A DNA stretch of 64,000 nt, from the NCBI GenBank assembly GCA_946186575.1, contig CAMHNO010000001.1, positions 1-64,000 of the forward strand, given 5' to 3'. The stretch comes from an uncultured Prevotellaceae bacterium (GTDB lineage Bacteria > Bacteroidota > Bacteroidia > Bacteroidales > Muribaculaceae). Both the position numbers and the translations under genes were made by a program. Under the pieces are notes generated by a model. It did not search any database. It worked only from the letters and a program-made list of their open reading frames with translations, and was not told the DNA's origin. This document shows, in pieces, positions 51,701 to 60,835 of this stretch. The first letter of the stretch is position 1. Each line of letters starts with the position of its first letter.

Positions 51701-54700
51701 CTCAGCGATGGGTTACCCATCACATAGACATGATTGCGCGGATTGTTGGGGTCTTGTTCCTGATAGCGCATTGTGTAAGCCACATCGGGATTGCCAGCCA
51801 TCTTCTCGGCATTACGGTTCTTCTTCACATTAGCCAGCACATCAAGGTCAAGGTCGAGCATGTTCTCATTGGGCCACACAGCAAGTCGGTCGGCCGAGCT
51901 ATTGTTGCTGTAACGTCCTGGCTGAGTGACAACGAGTGGAATTTCATATTCGTAATAATTATTCTTCACATCCGAACCCAGACGCACGAAGATTGAGATG
52001 TCGCCATTCTTCAGATTAGTGGCATCGTTGATTAACGCCTCGTGGTGAACAAACATCTGCAGGCGCTTGTAAGTGCGCAGGTCGAGGTTGGTGTTGCGAT
52101 ACACTCCGCGAGCATCGCCAGCCTCAAGACCTTCGACTTTCATCTGCATCGATTGCTCATTGAGCTGTGTGATTTGTGATTGGCCCGAATCAACGATGCG
52201 AGACACTCCCGGTGGCAGCACATAGTTTACTGGCTCGCGAGCGGCATTTTCCTCAATATTGACCGTGTTGACATCAATGATGCCACTGCCTGGTGCATCG
52301 TTGCGAGCATTGAGGTTGTAATCATAGTTTCGCCACTCTCCTCTCACAAGTTCAAGTGATGCGAACCTCATGTGCACTGGCTCCTTGAAGTTGGTAAGGA
52401 ACATTCTCATGAAGCGGATTGACGAGAAGTCGTTGATCGACCCAACCACTTTCTCATAGCTCTTGATGGGAATGCAGAACTGATACCATGTCACGTGCTG
52501 ATCTTCGCCGTTGCGAGTGCGCTGCACCGACTCCTGCTTGTCGATAATAAAGTTCTTGCCCACTTGCATGTCCTCGGGACGAATCGAGACCTTGTACTGG
52601 AAGTAGCGCTCATACTCATTGAGCGTGTTGTCCTGGTTGATATCCTCAACATCGGGCACACTGCGAGCACTCTGATACATGCCGTCGCTGGCATCTTCCT
52701 GGGCAAGCGAGTTGCCCTCGGTGCCGTTGTAATGTTTATATCGTTCAAGAATCGAGAGGCGCTGCTCGTCGTAGTCATATCCTCGATAGAAGTGGTAGTT
52801 GTCGCCCGCAGGATCGTTCAGTGGCGAGAACTGGTCGGCTTCCATCTTGGCAATAGTCTCAGGCGGAAGAGTGCTGCGCAGCTTGTTCACATAGTTTTGA
52901 TAGGTGGGGAAAGTGTGCTCGTCGGCTGTGGCCAATCCGTTCAAGCCCACATCCTGCCTGATGCGTGAGCCAGGCGCGGTCTCAAAAGCATAGGTGAGCG
53001 ACGACTTTTTAGCCACCCTACCCCAGTTGGTTTGATTCAGTGCGGTCGTGTCGCTGTCGAGATAAGGCAATCCGTTCTCATAACTCTTGAGACCATCCTT
53101 GAGGATATCCTCACTAATCTCACCCAAGTTGATGTAGAAGTCGCCACCTTCCTGACTGGGATTCGAGCCTTCGAGGAATGGGTCGAGAAGCCAGAACTTG
53201 ATGTACTCAACATTGTTGGTAACAAAGTCGGTGTTCTCAATCTTGCGCATGATACCACCCCAGCGTGTCTCTGGATTGAGAAGATTGCCATCGGCATCGA
53301 TATTCTCGGCATCAAGATTGTAAGGGCCACGTTCATTGGGATAGAACGACAGGTTCAGCGTCTGGATGGTCGACGACTCGCCATAGTTTAGCTCGCGACC
53401 AGGGAACACCTCGGTGTAGGGAATTTCGCGAACGTAAGGGTTCGACAACTGGTCAAGGTCGTTCTTAATATATCCTGGAACAAACGAGGAGTTGCGCTGT
53501 GTGAACAGGCGGTCGATGTAGTACCACGACAGCAAAGAGCGATTCTTGCCATAGCTCACGTCGTCGCTCAGAGCTGCCTCGGGGAAGAGTGAACTGCTTG
53601 AGTTGTCATAGGGCGTCGACGCCAAGAACCACGAGTAAGGAGAACGCAAGTCAATGCCTATCTGAGTCGACTCAAAGTCGTCGATATAGGAACTGCCGGC
53701 ATTAGAGCCAGTGCGCGACTGGTGAGGCAACAACTGGGCAAACTCACCGTTGATGTTTACCGATGAGGGAGCGGTGGCGTTGACTGTTGGAATCTTATTG
53801 AGCAGATTGGTAAGCCACATGAAGTTTGACTTGTAAGACACTCTGGCACCCCAGATGGTGTTGTTGACCACCTCATTGCCAATGGCAACTTTCTCGGTAA
53901 TGTTTTTCTCGCCATAGTGCATCACAGTTCCACCTATGTGGAAGTTATCGTTAAAAGCATAATCCAAGTCAAGACCCAGCAGTGTCTTGCGCTGGGTGCT
54001 GAAAGCCGACTGGTTCTCGAGCGAGACACTGATGTTTGTTCCTGCATCGATGATGCTCTGATTGGTGATCGTGACTGTTCCCATTGTATAATCTACAGTA
54101 TAGTCACTGTTTTCGGTAAGAGTCACACCACCGGCTGTCACCACTACCGAGCCTCGAGGCACATTAGTGGCATTGAGGCTAATAGTGTTTTTGTTGGTCG
54201 ACTGATACTCACCTTGAAGCACAAACTTGTTCTTGTCTTGCACCTGTTGAGCATCGGTGAGCTGCATGCGATATAGCTCGTCATAGACATATTTGTCGGC
54301 TATAGCGTCGTTGCCTATCTTCTTGCGCAGGTGGGAACCAAATGGTTCAACAACAGGAAAGATAACCTTGCCGCCCGAGGTGGTGATTGTGTAGCCATCG
54401 ATGAAGTCGAAGCGACCATCGGGATTAAAATTGTTGTTGGCATCGAGGCGGTCGAGGTTCATCACGCGCAGCAGCTGCTCCCCTGAGATATTGCCCTCGT
54501 TAATGTAAGGTTGCTCAATGCCGGTGGTGTCGTTCAAGTACTTGATGTTTAGTCTGAAGTTATCTCTTTGCACCTGATAGGCTCCTAACGAGTACACGTT
54601 CTTCATCATAAGGTCCCACATGGGCACCTGAGTGTTGATGGTCGTCGACTTAAGCATCTTCACGTAGAGCGATTGCTCGGTCGAGGGAATGTCGTTGGCA

Positions 54701-56214
54701 AACTCACCCACCTGATAGGTCTTGCCCAGATAGGTATACTGGTAAGCAACCGCAAGCACTTCATCACTGGCAAGGGCTGTATTGAGCGAGATGTAGCCAA
54801 GCGAAGGATTAAGCTTATACTCATTGGACGAGAGCAATCGGGCACTTTCAATCTTCTCGTAGTCCTTGCCGCCCTCAAAGTCATAGGCCTGCAGCGGAGC
54901 CAGAGCCGTCGATGCTTGGCTAATGTAGCGTGCCTCGGGATAGTTGTTCTTTATCTCGTCGAGCAGGGTGTTAGACGTATTGGTGGGATTGGGTAACGAA
55001 GAAGTCGACGCCCAGTGGCTATTGCCTATGCGCTGCCCCTCGCCAGCATCCATAAATGCCATGATGTTGCGCGATTCGTTAAAGTTACCACGCTTATTGG
55101 TCACCCACACCTCGATGCGAGTGATGTTAACTCCACTCGACACTAATGGCAGCTTTGCTGTCCATGTGTCATAGTTGTCACGGAAGAAGTGCGAGAGGAA
55201 GAAATGCCGGTTCTGGTCATATTTGTCGGCTGTTATGTAGAACTCGGTGGTCTGAGCGCCACCACGTGAGCTAACGGTCTGCGACTCTGAGTTCTGCTGC
55301 GACACAAGGGCTGTGGCAGTGAGCCGTCCAAACTGTAGCTTGGTCTTGATACCAAACAACGCTGTTCCGCCCCTAATGAGCGATGAACCAGTGGTCATGC
55401 TCACGTTACCAGCCTCTATGTTCTTGATTATTTCGTCCTCTTTGCCTTCGTAGGCAAGCTTCAGGTTCTTGTTGTCAAACTCGAATGTGGCATCGGTGTT
55501 GTAGGTCATGTTGAATTTCATCTTGTCGCCTATCGATGCCTGGATTGTCGCCTGAATTTTTTGGTCAAAATCAAAGTAGGTCTTACGCTTAGCCGTGAGC
55601 GACAACGCGGGATTGTCGGTCTTGTTGGTCTTCACTCCCATCTTTATTTGAACCGAGCCCTGTGTCTTGAGTTGCACACCACCAGGGCCGAACACCTTCT
55701 CCAAGGGGCCCAGACCAAACTGCATATCGAGGAAGTTGAATGGATTTTTCTTCTTTTCCTCAGCAGTCTCGGCATTCTTTTGTCGGTAGTATTGTATCAT
55801 CGACTCGCGCAAGGTGAGATTGTTATACTCATCGGGGCTGAGGATGAAAGGAGTCACTATTTCCTGATCGCCCAGCTTGGTGCGAATGATGTAGCAGCCG
55901 GTCTCATAGTCGAACTCGGCTTCGGTGGTAATGTTGCTTGGAGTCTTAAGGTCGGCCGCATACTCGCCAGGCTTCAAGTCGTCATAATTCTCTGGCACTG
56001 TGGGTTGCACATTATAGCGCATCTTCAAGGGATCGGTCTTCTTCTTGTCTTTATCCACAGCACTCTTGTCGGGCACTGGAGGAGGAGGAGGCAGCGTCGT
56101 TGTGGTGGTAGCGGTCTGAGCATGAGCGATGCCTGCTGCCACAACGTTTAGCAAAACGCATAGCAGCATCGTCATCAATGCTTTTCTACTATTTCCCGAA
56201 CTAATAAAATTCAT
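48721..56214 (-). CDS. sprA: Outer-membrane translocon protein SprA (type IX secretion)
   Basis: About 2497 residues from ATG at 56214 (an ATG at 56223 would add three). A signal peptide (to about residue 33, HAQ) is followed by a Thr/Pro-rich linker (TTTTTLPPPPP) and the giant beta-barrel with SprA features: PFNFLDMQFGLGPLEKVFGPGGVQL, YIDDFESTQIGIDLRSPYSWFLAS, FVVWVDELRVTDFDSEGGWAA, and a C-terminal barrel end YGISINISLAK. SprA forms the outer-membrane channel of the type IX system. It lies 67 bp downstream of ruvA, the order known in other Bacteroidota. Confidence 0.95.
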   Translation of the reverse strand: MNFISSGNSRKALMTMLLCVLLNVVAAGIAHAQTATTTTTLPPPPPVPDKSAVDKDKKKTDPLKMRYNVQPTVPENYDDLKPGEYAADLKTPSNITTEAEFDYETGCYIIRTKLGDQEIVTPFILSPDEYNNLTLRESMIQYYRQKNAETAEEKKKNPFNFLDMQFGLGPLEKVFGPGGVQLKTQGSVQIKMGVKTNKTDNPALSLTAKRKTYFDFDQKIQATIQASIGDKMKFNMTYNTDATFEFDNKNLKLAYEGKEDEIIKNIEAGNVSMTTGSSLIRGGTALFGIKTKLQFGRLTATALVSQQNSESQTVSSRGGAQTTEFYITADKYDQNRHFFLSHFFRDNYDTWTAKLPLVSSGVNITRIEVWVTNKRGNFNESRNIMAFMDAGEGQRIGNSHWASTSSLPNPTNTSNTLLDEIKNNYPEARYISQASTALAPLQAYDFEGGKDYEKIESARLLSSNEYKLNPSLGYISLNTALASDEVLAVAYQYTYLGKTYQVGEFANDIPSTEQSLYVKMLKSTTINTQVPMWDLMMKNVYSLGAYQVQRDNFRLNIKYLNDTTGIEQPYINEGNISGEQLLRVMNLDRLDANNNFNPDGRFDFIDGYTITTSGGKVIFPVVEPFGSHLRKKIGNDAIADKYVYDELYRMQLTDAQQVQDKNKFVLQGEYQSTNKNTISLNATNVPRGSVVVTAGGVTLTENSDYTVDYTMGTVTITNQSIIDAGTNISVSLENQSAFSTQRKTLLGLDLDYAFNDNFHIGGTVMHYGEKNITEKVAIGNEVVNNTIWGARVSYKSNFMWLTNLLNKIPTVNATAPSSVNINGEFAQLLPHQSRTGSNAGSSYIDDFESTQIGIDLRSPYSWFLASTPYDNSSSSLFPEAALSDDVSYGKNRSLLSWYYIDRLFTQRNSSFVPGYIKNDLDQLSNPYVREIPYTEVFPGRELNYGESSTIQTLNLSFYPNERGPYNLDAENIDADGNLLNPETRWGGIMRKIENTDFVTNNVEYIKFWLLDPFLEGSNPSQEGGDFYINLGEISEDILKDGLKSYENGLPYLDSDTTALNQTNWGRVAKKSSLTYAFETAPGSRIRQDVGLNGLATADEHTFPTYQNYVNKLRSTLPPETIAKMEADQFSPLNDPAGDNYHFYRGYDYDEQRLSILERYKHYNGTEGNSLAQEDASDGMYQSARSVPDVEDINQDNTLNEYERYFQYKVSIRPEDMQVGKNFIIDKQESVQRTRNGEDQHVTWYQFCIPIKSYEKVVGSINDFSSIRFMRMFLTNFKEPVHMRFASLELVRGEWRNYDYNLNARNDAPGSGIIDVNTVNIEENAAREPVNYVLPPGVSRIVDSGQSQITQLNEQSMQMKVEGLEAGDARGVYRNTNLDLRTYKRLQMFVHHEALINDATNLKNGDISIFVRLGSDVKNNYYEYEIPLVVTQPGRYSNNSSADRLAVWPNENMLDLDLDVLANVKKNRNAEKMAGNPDVAYTMRYQEQDPNNPRNHVYVMGNPSLSKVRVMLIGVRNNTAGTTKDFVVWVDELRVTDFDSEGGWAAKASMSLNLSDIGTVNVGWHKETNGFGAVDQSMTQRRLDNYDQYNVAVQADLGRFMPEKVKLHAPIYYSYSNEKLTPKYNPLDEDILLKDALDACATDEQRDSIKAYAVSETVVKNFSISGLKFDVKSKNPMPWDPANFTFNYSFNKTHKSNPDYVYENTSDYRGSMQYSWTPYIKPFKPLEKAIDAKRKNLKFFREWEFRWLPNSIAFSTNLSRYYFEQQTRNETDVDVVLPVSVSKNFLWDRQFALSWNFTKSINMSFNSQTTAHVLEPMGQVNKKLFPDEYRDWRDSVWRSIKDLGTPWAYNQTFTASYKAPFSAIPILSFITLNGTYNATYRWDKGTVIADVFSGNSISNQSSFTVDGRFNLETLYGKVPYLKDVNKRFASSGGSSGNDRGKKQEKKAKKFDRTFQLSTDTTTMVKHSMNVKKVRVTATTVDGKRYPVKFKIVDNNNVEILNRDDKSIKITVTEVMASQKKNFGTELAQYVTRLLMSVRSVNVKWRQTQSLSIPQFIPNVGDIFGQNTHYDVMAPGLDFAFGFVGQDYIEKAKSRGWLLGDSTQTSPAIYSKTQEFSIDAVIEPIKGLKITLTGNRTDNRTNQIQFMYDDVGVLYSGSYTKTHMALATALRGVSADNEYYSKAFNQFLTNLPIVASRIEAQYIGKNYPARGFMRGTALADTPFDPQNGGVNRWGSDVMIPAFMAAYSGKDAQKVSLDPFPGIKSILPNWRVTYDGLSKIPAIKKVLKSLTLTHAYQCTYSVGSFSSYTDWVTIGQGLGFTADALTGNPIPNSPYNISSVTITEKFAPLIGVNATLNNDLSFNMEYRDARTLALNISSLQLVETLQKSFVIGASYKIANFNSVLKIKSKQQGVNNDLTLNFNLQFNKNTALIRKIDVNTTQATSGTRTLGINFAANYVMSKRITLGAFFDHQVNTPLVSSTAYPTTNTNYGISINISLAK

Positions 56215-56290
56215 CGTCAACATTTAAATTGGTCGATGCCCTCTACTGCCCCACACACAACATTTTACCTCTTTATCTTCTGGATTGAGG

Positions 56291-56881
56291 TCACATCATT
56301 TTCAAGGCTTGCTTTATCGCATCTTCAACTGTGATAGAGGGATTCTCCTTGAAGAGCTTCTTCAGAGCCTTGTGCGACATCTGCTGGGTGAAGCCAAGCA
56401 TCATCAACGCAGCAAGCGACTCGTCGTAGACGGCACTTGGAGCGCTATTACTATCTAATAACGTATCGGATGCCACTTTTATTTTATCCTTCAAGTCAAC
56501 TAATATTCTTTGTGCAGTTTTTCCTCCTATTCCTTTCACCGATTTTAGTTGCCCCACATTGCCGCTTGCAATGCACTGCTCAAGGTCGGCCGGTGTGAGC
56601 GACGATAGTATCATACGTGCAGTGTTTGGGCCCACTCCACTCACGCTTATCAGCAGCAGGAACAACTCCCTCTCATGCTTCGTCGAGAAGCCATAGAGCA
56701 CATGAGCATCTTCTCGGATAGCCTCGTAGATGTATAGTTTCACCAAATCATCTTTAGAAGCATGCGACACCTCATTATAGGTAGTGAGCGAAATGTTGAT
56801 CATGAAGCCCAAGCCACCGTTGTCTATCACAGCATAGGCAGGGTTGAACTCTGCGATTTTTCCACTTATATAGTCATACAT
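56291..56881 (-). CDS. ruvA: Holliday junction branch-migration protein RuvA
   Basis: A 196-residue protein with the usual three parts: an OB-fold N terminus (MYDYISGKIAEFNPAYAVIDNGGLGFMI), tandem helix-hairpin-helix motifs (LISVSGVGPNTARMIL and LKSVKGIGGKTAQRILVDLKDKI), and a C-terminal RuvB-contact helix bundle (ALMMLGFTQQMSHKALKKL). RuvA binds four-way junctions as a tetramer and loads RuvB. A textbook promoter precedes it and sprA follows. Confidence 0.97.
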   Translation of the reverse strand: MYDYISGKIAEFNPAYAVIDNGGLGFMINISLTTYNEVSHASKDDLVKLYIYEAIREDAHVLYGFSTKHERELFLLLISVSGVGPNTARMILSSLTPADLEQCIASGNVGQLKSVKGIGGKTAQRILVDLKDKIKVASDTLLDSNSAPSAVYDESLAALMMLGFTQQMSHKALKKLFKENPSITVEDAIKQALKMM

Positions 56882-56906
56882 AATTATTATATATTTTTCT
56901 AATGTG

Positions 56907-56937
56907 CAAAATTACTCATTTTAAAATTATAAGCAAA
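56907..56937 (-). promoter_or_regulatory. Promoter of ruvA-sprA
   Basis: On the minus strand, TTTG (56934-56937) and TAATTTTG (56907-56914) are separated by 19 bp. Confidence 0.75.
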
Positions 56938-56998
56938 AAAAACTTTATCGCAGCGGACTTGCTCACCATACCCACATGGCCAAATACCCGATAAATTT
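56935..56998 (-). ncRNA. Candidate small RNA between ruvA and feoAB
   Basis: The minus strand has a -7 element (TAACTTTG, 57002-57009) and, right after the expected start, a closed structure: TTTATCG (56989-56995) pairs with CGATAAA (56944-56950), an inner CCAT/ATGG stem (56966-56969/56976-56979), and a T8 run (56935-56942). That is a promoter plus an intrinsic terminator about 60 nt apart with no ORF between. No homologue is known to me. Confidence 0.35.
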
Positions 56999-57001
56999 AA
57001 G

Positions 57002-57009
57002 CAAAGTTA
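57002..57009 (-). promoter_or_regulatory. -7 element of the candidate small RNA
   Basis: TAACTTTG on the minus strand; no clear -33 TTTG. Confidence 0.4.
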
Positions 57010-57179
57010 GCAGAAAAACAACCCCAACATGTAACTACTTAATTACAAGCACAATATTCCATTCAATTTAAAGTAAAAACAACAGCTAATTAATATTAGT
57101 TTTTATCACATAAAATTCTGTTTTTCAAGTTCTTTAAAATTAAACTTAAATGATTAGTTCAACTTTAGCATTTTAGATA

Positions 57180-57206
57180 AAATACTCATTAGAAATGAGT
57201 ATTTTA
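57180..57206. promoter_or_regulatory. Palindrome upstream of feoAB (operator-like site 1)
   Basis: A perfect 11-bp inverted repeat with a 5-nt centre; its core ACTCAT-TAGAA-ATGAGT (57185-57201) is echoed at 57242-57257. Confidence 0.55.
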
Positions 57207-57233
57207 TTAACACTAAATACCCTTTTGTTGCTA

Positions 57234-57264
57234 TTGACCCCACTCACTAAAATGAGTAAATTTG
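57234..57264 (+). promoter_or_regulatory. Promoter of feoAB with overlapping operator-like site 2
   Basis: ATTG (57234-57237) and TAAATTTG (57257-57264) are separated by 19 bp. The inverted repeat ACTCA-CTAAAA-TGAGT (57242-57257) fills the spacer and touches the -7 element, a typical repressor position. Confidence 0.6.
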
Positions 57265-57291
57265 CAGCCAAATTAAAATTATTTTTTTCAC

Positions 57292-59823
57292 ATGCTATTA
57301 TCAGAACTCAAAACAGGCGAGAAAGGTGTCGTGGTAAAAGTGATGGGACACGGCGGATTTCGCAAGCGCATCATCGAGATGGGATTCATAAAGGGCAAAA
57401 CTGTTGAATCAATCCTCAACGCACCACTGCAAGACCCTGTAAAATATAAAATCATGGGCTATGAGCTATCACTCAGGCACGACGAGGCAGCCATGATAGA
57501 AGTGGCAACCGAAGACGAGGCGGCAGCAATGGCACAACAGCTCAACGGCGACAATGATGGCAATGGTTCGAAAGTCGTCGAGGTGCAGCAGGCCACCTAC
57601 GACCTCAAAACCCTTGCAACTAAAAAGCGTAGAACAATCAATGTGGCACTTGTGGGCAACCCCAACTGCGGCAAGACTTCGCTCTTCAACTTTGCAAGCG
57701 GAGCCACCGAGCATGTGGGCAACTACAGCGGCGTGACGGTCGATGCAAAGGAAGGCACTTGCCACTTCGAGGGATACACATTCAACCTCGTTGACCTCCC
57801 GGGCACCTATTCGCTCACAGCCTACAGCCCCGAAGAGCTCTACGTGCGCAAGCAAATTATACAAAAGACCCCCGACGTGGTGATCAATGTCATCGACTCA
57901 AGCAACCTTGAGCGCAACCTATACCTAACTACCCAGCTCATCGACATGGACCTGCGCATGGTGTGCGCCCTGAACATGTACGACGACCTTAAGCGCAAAG
58001 GCGACAAACTCGACACCAGCAAGCTGGGTCAACTCTTCGGAGTGCCCATGATACCCACTGTGTTTAAGACCGGAGAGGGCGTGGAACTGCTCTTCCACAT
58101 AATCATCAACCTCTATGAGGGAGTCGACTATATCGATGAGAACGGAAATATCAACCCCGAGATTGCCGCCGAAATTCAGAACTGGCACCGCGAGTGGGGC
58201 AAGGATTATGAGCACGAAGAAGATTTTGCCACTGGCGACAAGGTTAAGAACAACGTGTTCCGGCACATTCACATCAACCACGGCAACGATTTGGAGGATG
58301 CAATCACCAAGGTAAAAACTGAACTTGAGAAAAACTCCCAAATCAGGCATCGCTATTCATTGCGATACCTCGCCATCAAGCTACTCGAAAACGACAGCGA
58401 TGCCGAGAAAACAGCACTCGCGCTGCCCAATGGCAAGCAGATTATCGCAATTCGCAACGAGCAGGCCAAGCGCATAAAGGAGAACACGCTCGAGGACAGC
58501 GAGAACGCTATCATGAATGCCAAATACGGTTTCATCAACGGCGCACTAAAGGAAAGCTACATCGAGGGCAACAACCCCGACGCTCACGTGATTACTAAAG
58601 TGCTCGACAGCATCGTCACCAATCGCTGGCTCGGGTTCCCTCTCTTCTTCTTATTCCTGTGGTTAATGTTCTGGGTGACATTCACTGTGGGGCAATATCC
58701 TATGGACTGGATCGACATGGGAGTGGAATGGCTCAAAAGCCTTGTGAGCACTTACATGCCCGACGGGCCACTAAAGGCTATGGTCGCCGACGGCATCATA
58801 GGCGGTGTGGGGTCGGTAATCGTGTTTCTGCCGCAAATCCTGATTCTATACTTCTTCATATCAATAATGGAGGACTCGGGCTACATGGCACGGGCCGCAT
58901 TCATCATGGACAAGCTCATGCACGGCATGGGGCTCCATGGCAAGTCGTTCATACCCATGATAATGGGATTTGGCTGCAACGTGCCGGCAATTATGGCCAC
59001 ACGCACCATCGAGAGTCGCAACAGCCGCCTCATCACCATGCTGGTGCTGCCATTCATGAGCTGCTCGGCACGACTGCCCATCTACATTATGATAATAGGC
59101 GCTTTCTTTGCCAGCTACCAGAGCGTGATCATGCTGGCGCTCTATGCCATCGGCATAGTGGTGGCAATCGTCATGAGCCGCGTGCTCAAGCGCTTCCTCA
59201 TAAAGAACGACGACACACCATTTGTGATGGAGCTGCCACCCTACCGCTTCCCTACCGCCAAGGCCATCTGGCGACACACTTGGTCCAAAGGCAAACAGTA
59301 TCTCAAAAAGATGGGAGGCATCATTCTCGTGGCTTCAATAATTGTATGGTTCTTAGGCTACTATCCCAACCATGATGCCTATAGCTCAAGTCAGGAGCAG
59401 CAGGAGCACAGCTACTTAGGGATGATTGGAAAAACCATCGAACCTGTGTTCAAGCCCAACGGATTTGACTGGAAGCTCGATGTGGGTCTGCTTGCTGGCG
59501 TGGGAGCCAAGGAGATTGTAGCCTCTACTTTAGGTGTAATCTACAGCAACGACGAGAGCTTTTCCGACGACGAAACCGTGAGCGACGACACCCTCAAGTA
59601 CAGCTCCCTCAACGCAAAGATGACAGCCGACGGCATAACGCCCCTTGCGGCATTCAGCTTCTTGCTATTTGTGCTGCTCTATTTCCCTTGCATTGCAACC
59701 ATTGCCGCAATCAAGGGCGAGACCGGAAGCTGGCGATGGGCACTCTTCGCCGCACTCTACACTACCGCCGTGGCCTGGATTGTCTCGACTGCAGTATTCC
59801 AGATAGGGTCACTCCTTATTTAA
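57292..59823 (+). CDS. feoB: Ferrous iron transporter FeoAB fusion
   Basis: An 843-residue protein. Residues 1-75 are an SH3-like FeoA domain (MLLSELKTGEKGVVVKV, ELSLRHDEAAMIEV), then a linker, then the FeoB G domain: G1 GNPNCGKTS (122-130), G3 DLPGTYSL and G4 NMYD. The GDI-like helical region and about ten membrane segments with two Gate motifs (FLPQILILYFFISIMEDSGYMARAAFIMD and the C-terminal half) follow, with the conserved GCNVPAI and LLAGVGAKEIVAS. It imports Fe2+ under anaerobic conditions. FeoA-FeoB fusions are known in Bacteroides. Two operator-like palindromes precede it. Confidence 0.96.
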   Translation: MLLSELKTGEKGVVVKVMGHGGFRKRIIEMGFIKGKTVESILNAPLQDPVKYKIMGYELSLRHDEAAMIEVATEDEAAAMAQQLNGDNDGNGSKVVEVQQATYDLKTLATKKRRTINVALVGNPNCGKTSLFNFASGATEHVGNYSGVTVDAKEGTCHFEGYTFNLVDLPGTYSLTAYSPEELYVRKQIIQKTPDVVINVIDSSNLERNLYLTTQLIDMDLRMVCALNMYDDLKRKGDKLDTSKLGQLFGVPMIPTVFKTGEGVELLFHIIINLYEGVDYIDENGNINPEIAAEIQNWHREWGKDYEHEEDFATGDKVKNNVFRHIHINHGNDLEDAITKVKTELEKNSQIRHRYSLRYLAIKLLENDSDAEKTALALPNGKQIIAIRNEQAKRIKENTLEDSENAIMNAKYGFINGALKESYIEGNNPDAHVITKVLDSIVTNRWLGFPLFFLFLWLMFWVTFTVGQYPMDWIDMGVEWLKSLVSTYMPDGPLKAMVADGIIGGVGSVIVFLPQILILYFFISIMEDSGYMARAAFIMDKLMHGMGLHGKSFIPMIMGFGCNVPAIMATRTIESRNSRLITMLVLPFMSCSARLPIYIMIIGAFFASYQSVIMLALYAIGIVVAIVMSRVLKRFLIKNDDTPFVMELPPYRFPTAKAIWRHTWSKGKQYLKKMGGIILVASIIVWFLGYYPNHDAYSSSQEQQEHSYLGMIGKTIEPVFKPNGFDWKLDVGLLAGVGAKEIVASTLGVIYSNDESFSDDETVSDDTLKYSSLNAKMTADGITPLAAFSFLLFVLLYFPCIATIAAIKGETGSWRWALFAALYTTAVAWIVSTAVFQIGSLLI

Positions 59824-60391
59824 TCTCACATTTGACATCCATTTGCGTCAGAGCATTTATCCACTCCGCGCGTTTGTCTTTAATAGACTCAAGAAATGGC
59901 ATTATATCATCACCATAGGCTCTGGTGCTTACGAAATTGAGCTGTTGTGCCTTTTTGCCATTGATTATAGCCGTTTTGTAGTGGTGAATATCCCACTCCA
60001 GTAAGTTAAGAGTCTTGCCGTTGCCATCGCTCACGAGAAAATCCAGGATATATTCTCCGTTGTTTTCAAGCACTTGGTAGTTGCAGCAGGCATCGGTTTT
60101 TGCTCTTTCTTCGAGTTCTTCAACCTTCATTTGCACTGCCAGCTCTGGAGTTACTTCTTCGGCCAAGATAACTGCTACAGTGAACATCTGGCTATAATTG
60201 TCGAACGTCTCATCCTCTGGAATCCATTCTTGGAGATAGTACAGCTCCATAGGATGAGTGCTCCACCTTAGCACCATTTTCTGGCCATTAAACTCGATGG
60301 TGTTCCCTACGTTAAGATAGTCAACTATTTCTTGCGAACTCATTGAGACACAAGAAAACATTATCATTAATAGTGTTAGAATCTTTTTCAT
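59816..60391 (-). CDS. Secreted protein of unknown function
   Basis: A 191-residue protein with a signal peptide (residues 1-19, SSQ). The body is mixed alpha/beta with no motif I recognise; the ending DDIMPFLESIKDKRAEWI is helical. It overlaps the 3' end of feoB by 8 bp in convergent orientation. It is the last gene of the AT-rich cluster of small secreted proteins, 15 bp after lipoprotein A, and may be cotranscribed with it. Confidence 0.75.
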   Translation of the reverse strand: MKKILTLLMIMFSCVSMSSQEIVDYLNVGNTIEFNGQKMVLRWSTHPMELYYLQEWIPEDETFDNYSQMFTVAVILAEEVTPELAVQMKVEELEERAKTDACCNYQVLENNGEYILDFLVSDGNGKTLNLLEWDIHHYKTAIINGKKAQQLNFVSTRAYGDDIMPFLESIKDKRAEWINALTQMDVKCEIK

Positions 60392-60406
60392 TTGAGTAAA
60401 TTATTA

Positions 60407-60820
60407 TCAATTAGGTAATAATGGTTCTTTTGACTCAAAGAATGCATGCTGGAAGTTATTGTCGGTGGGATAACCCGAAATATTTTTGCGGCACCAGTCT
60501 TCTTTTAAGGAAAAGTGAGTGCTCTCATCTCCATCTTTATAGATACAGACATCTAACGTGTCATTATTGTTTCTATTGACAAAGGTAAACAAGTTCACTG
60601 CAGCTCCTTTCATTTGCCCATTAATTCTTTCGGATTGAGAGACTTTACTAAGAATTTCTTTGGGATTGGCAGACGGCGGAAGCTTGTAGCCATAGGCCGA
60701 CTTAAACGACACGAACTCATAATTGTCAATGTCGATATCAGCTGTCGTCTTCTTACAACCAGGAAGCAACAAGCCCAAACAAGCTATTGCAAGAATTATA
60801 TGTAATCTTAGTTTTGCCAT
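60407..60820 (-). CDS. Small lipoprotein A (shared leader, unique body)
   Basis: A 137-residue lipoprotein: signal MAKLRLHIILAIACLGLLL then the lipobox PGC (Cys22). The mature part (YEFVSFKSAYGYKLPPSA...) matches no family I know and is not similar to lipoproteins B and C, although the 62 nt covering the start and signal peptide are identical to those of B. It lies 15 bp downstream of the 172-residue gene. Confidence 0.78.
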   Translation of the reverse strand: MAKLRLHIILAIACLGLLLPGCKKTTADIDIDNYEFVSFKSAYGYKLPPSANPKEILSKVSQSERINGQMKGAAVNLFTFVNRNNNDTLDVCIYKDGDESTHFSLKEDWCRKNISGYPTDNNFQHAFFESKEPLLPN

Positions 60821-60824
60821 AATT
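60763..60824 (-). repeat. Leader/signal-peptide cassette, copy A
   Basis: 62 nt, identical to copy B (61859-61920) and differing at three positions from copy C (62331-62392). Identity ends at the lipobox. Confidence 0.92.
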
Positions 60825-60835
60825 ATCTTAGTAAG

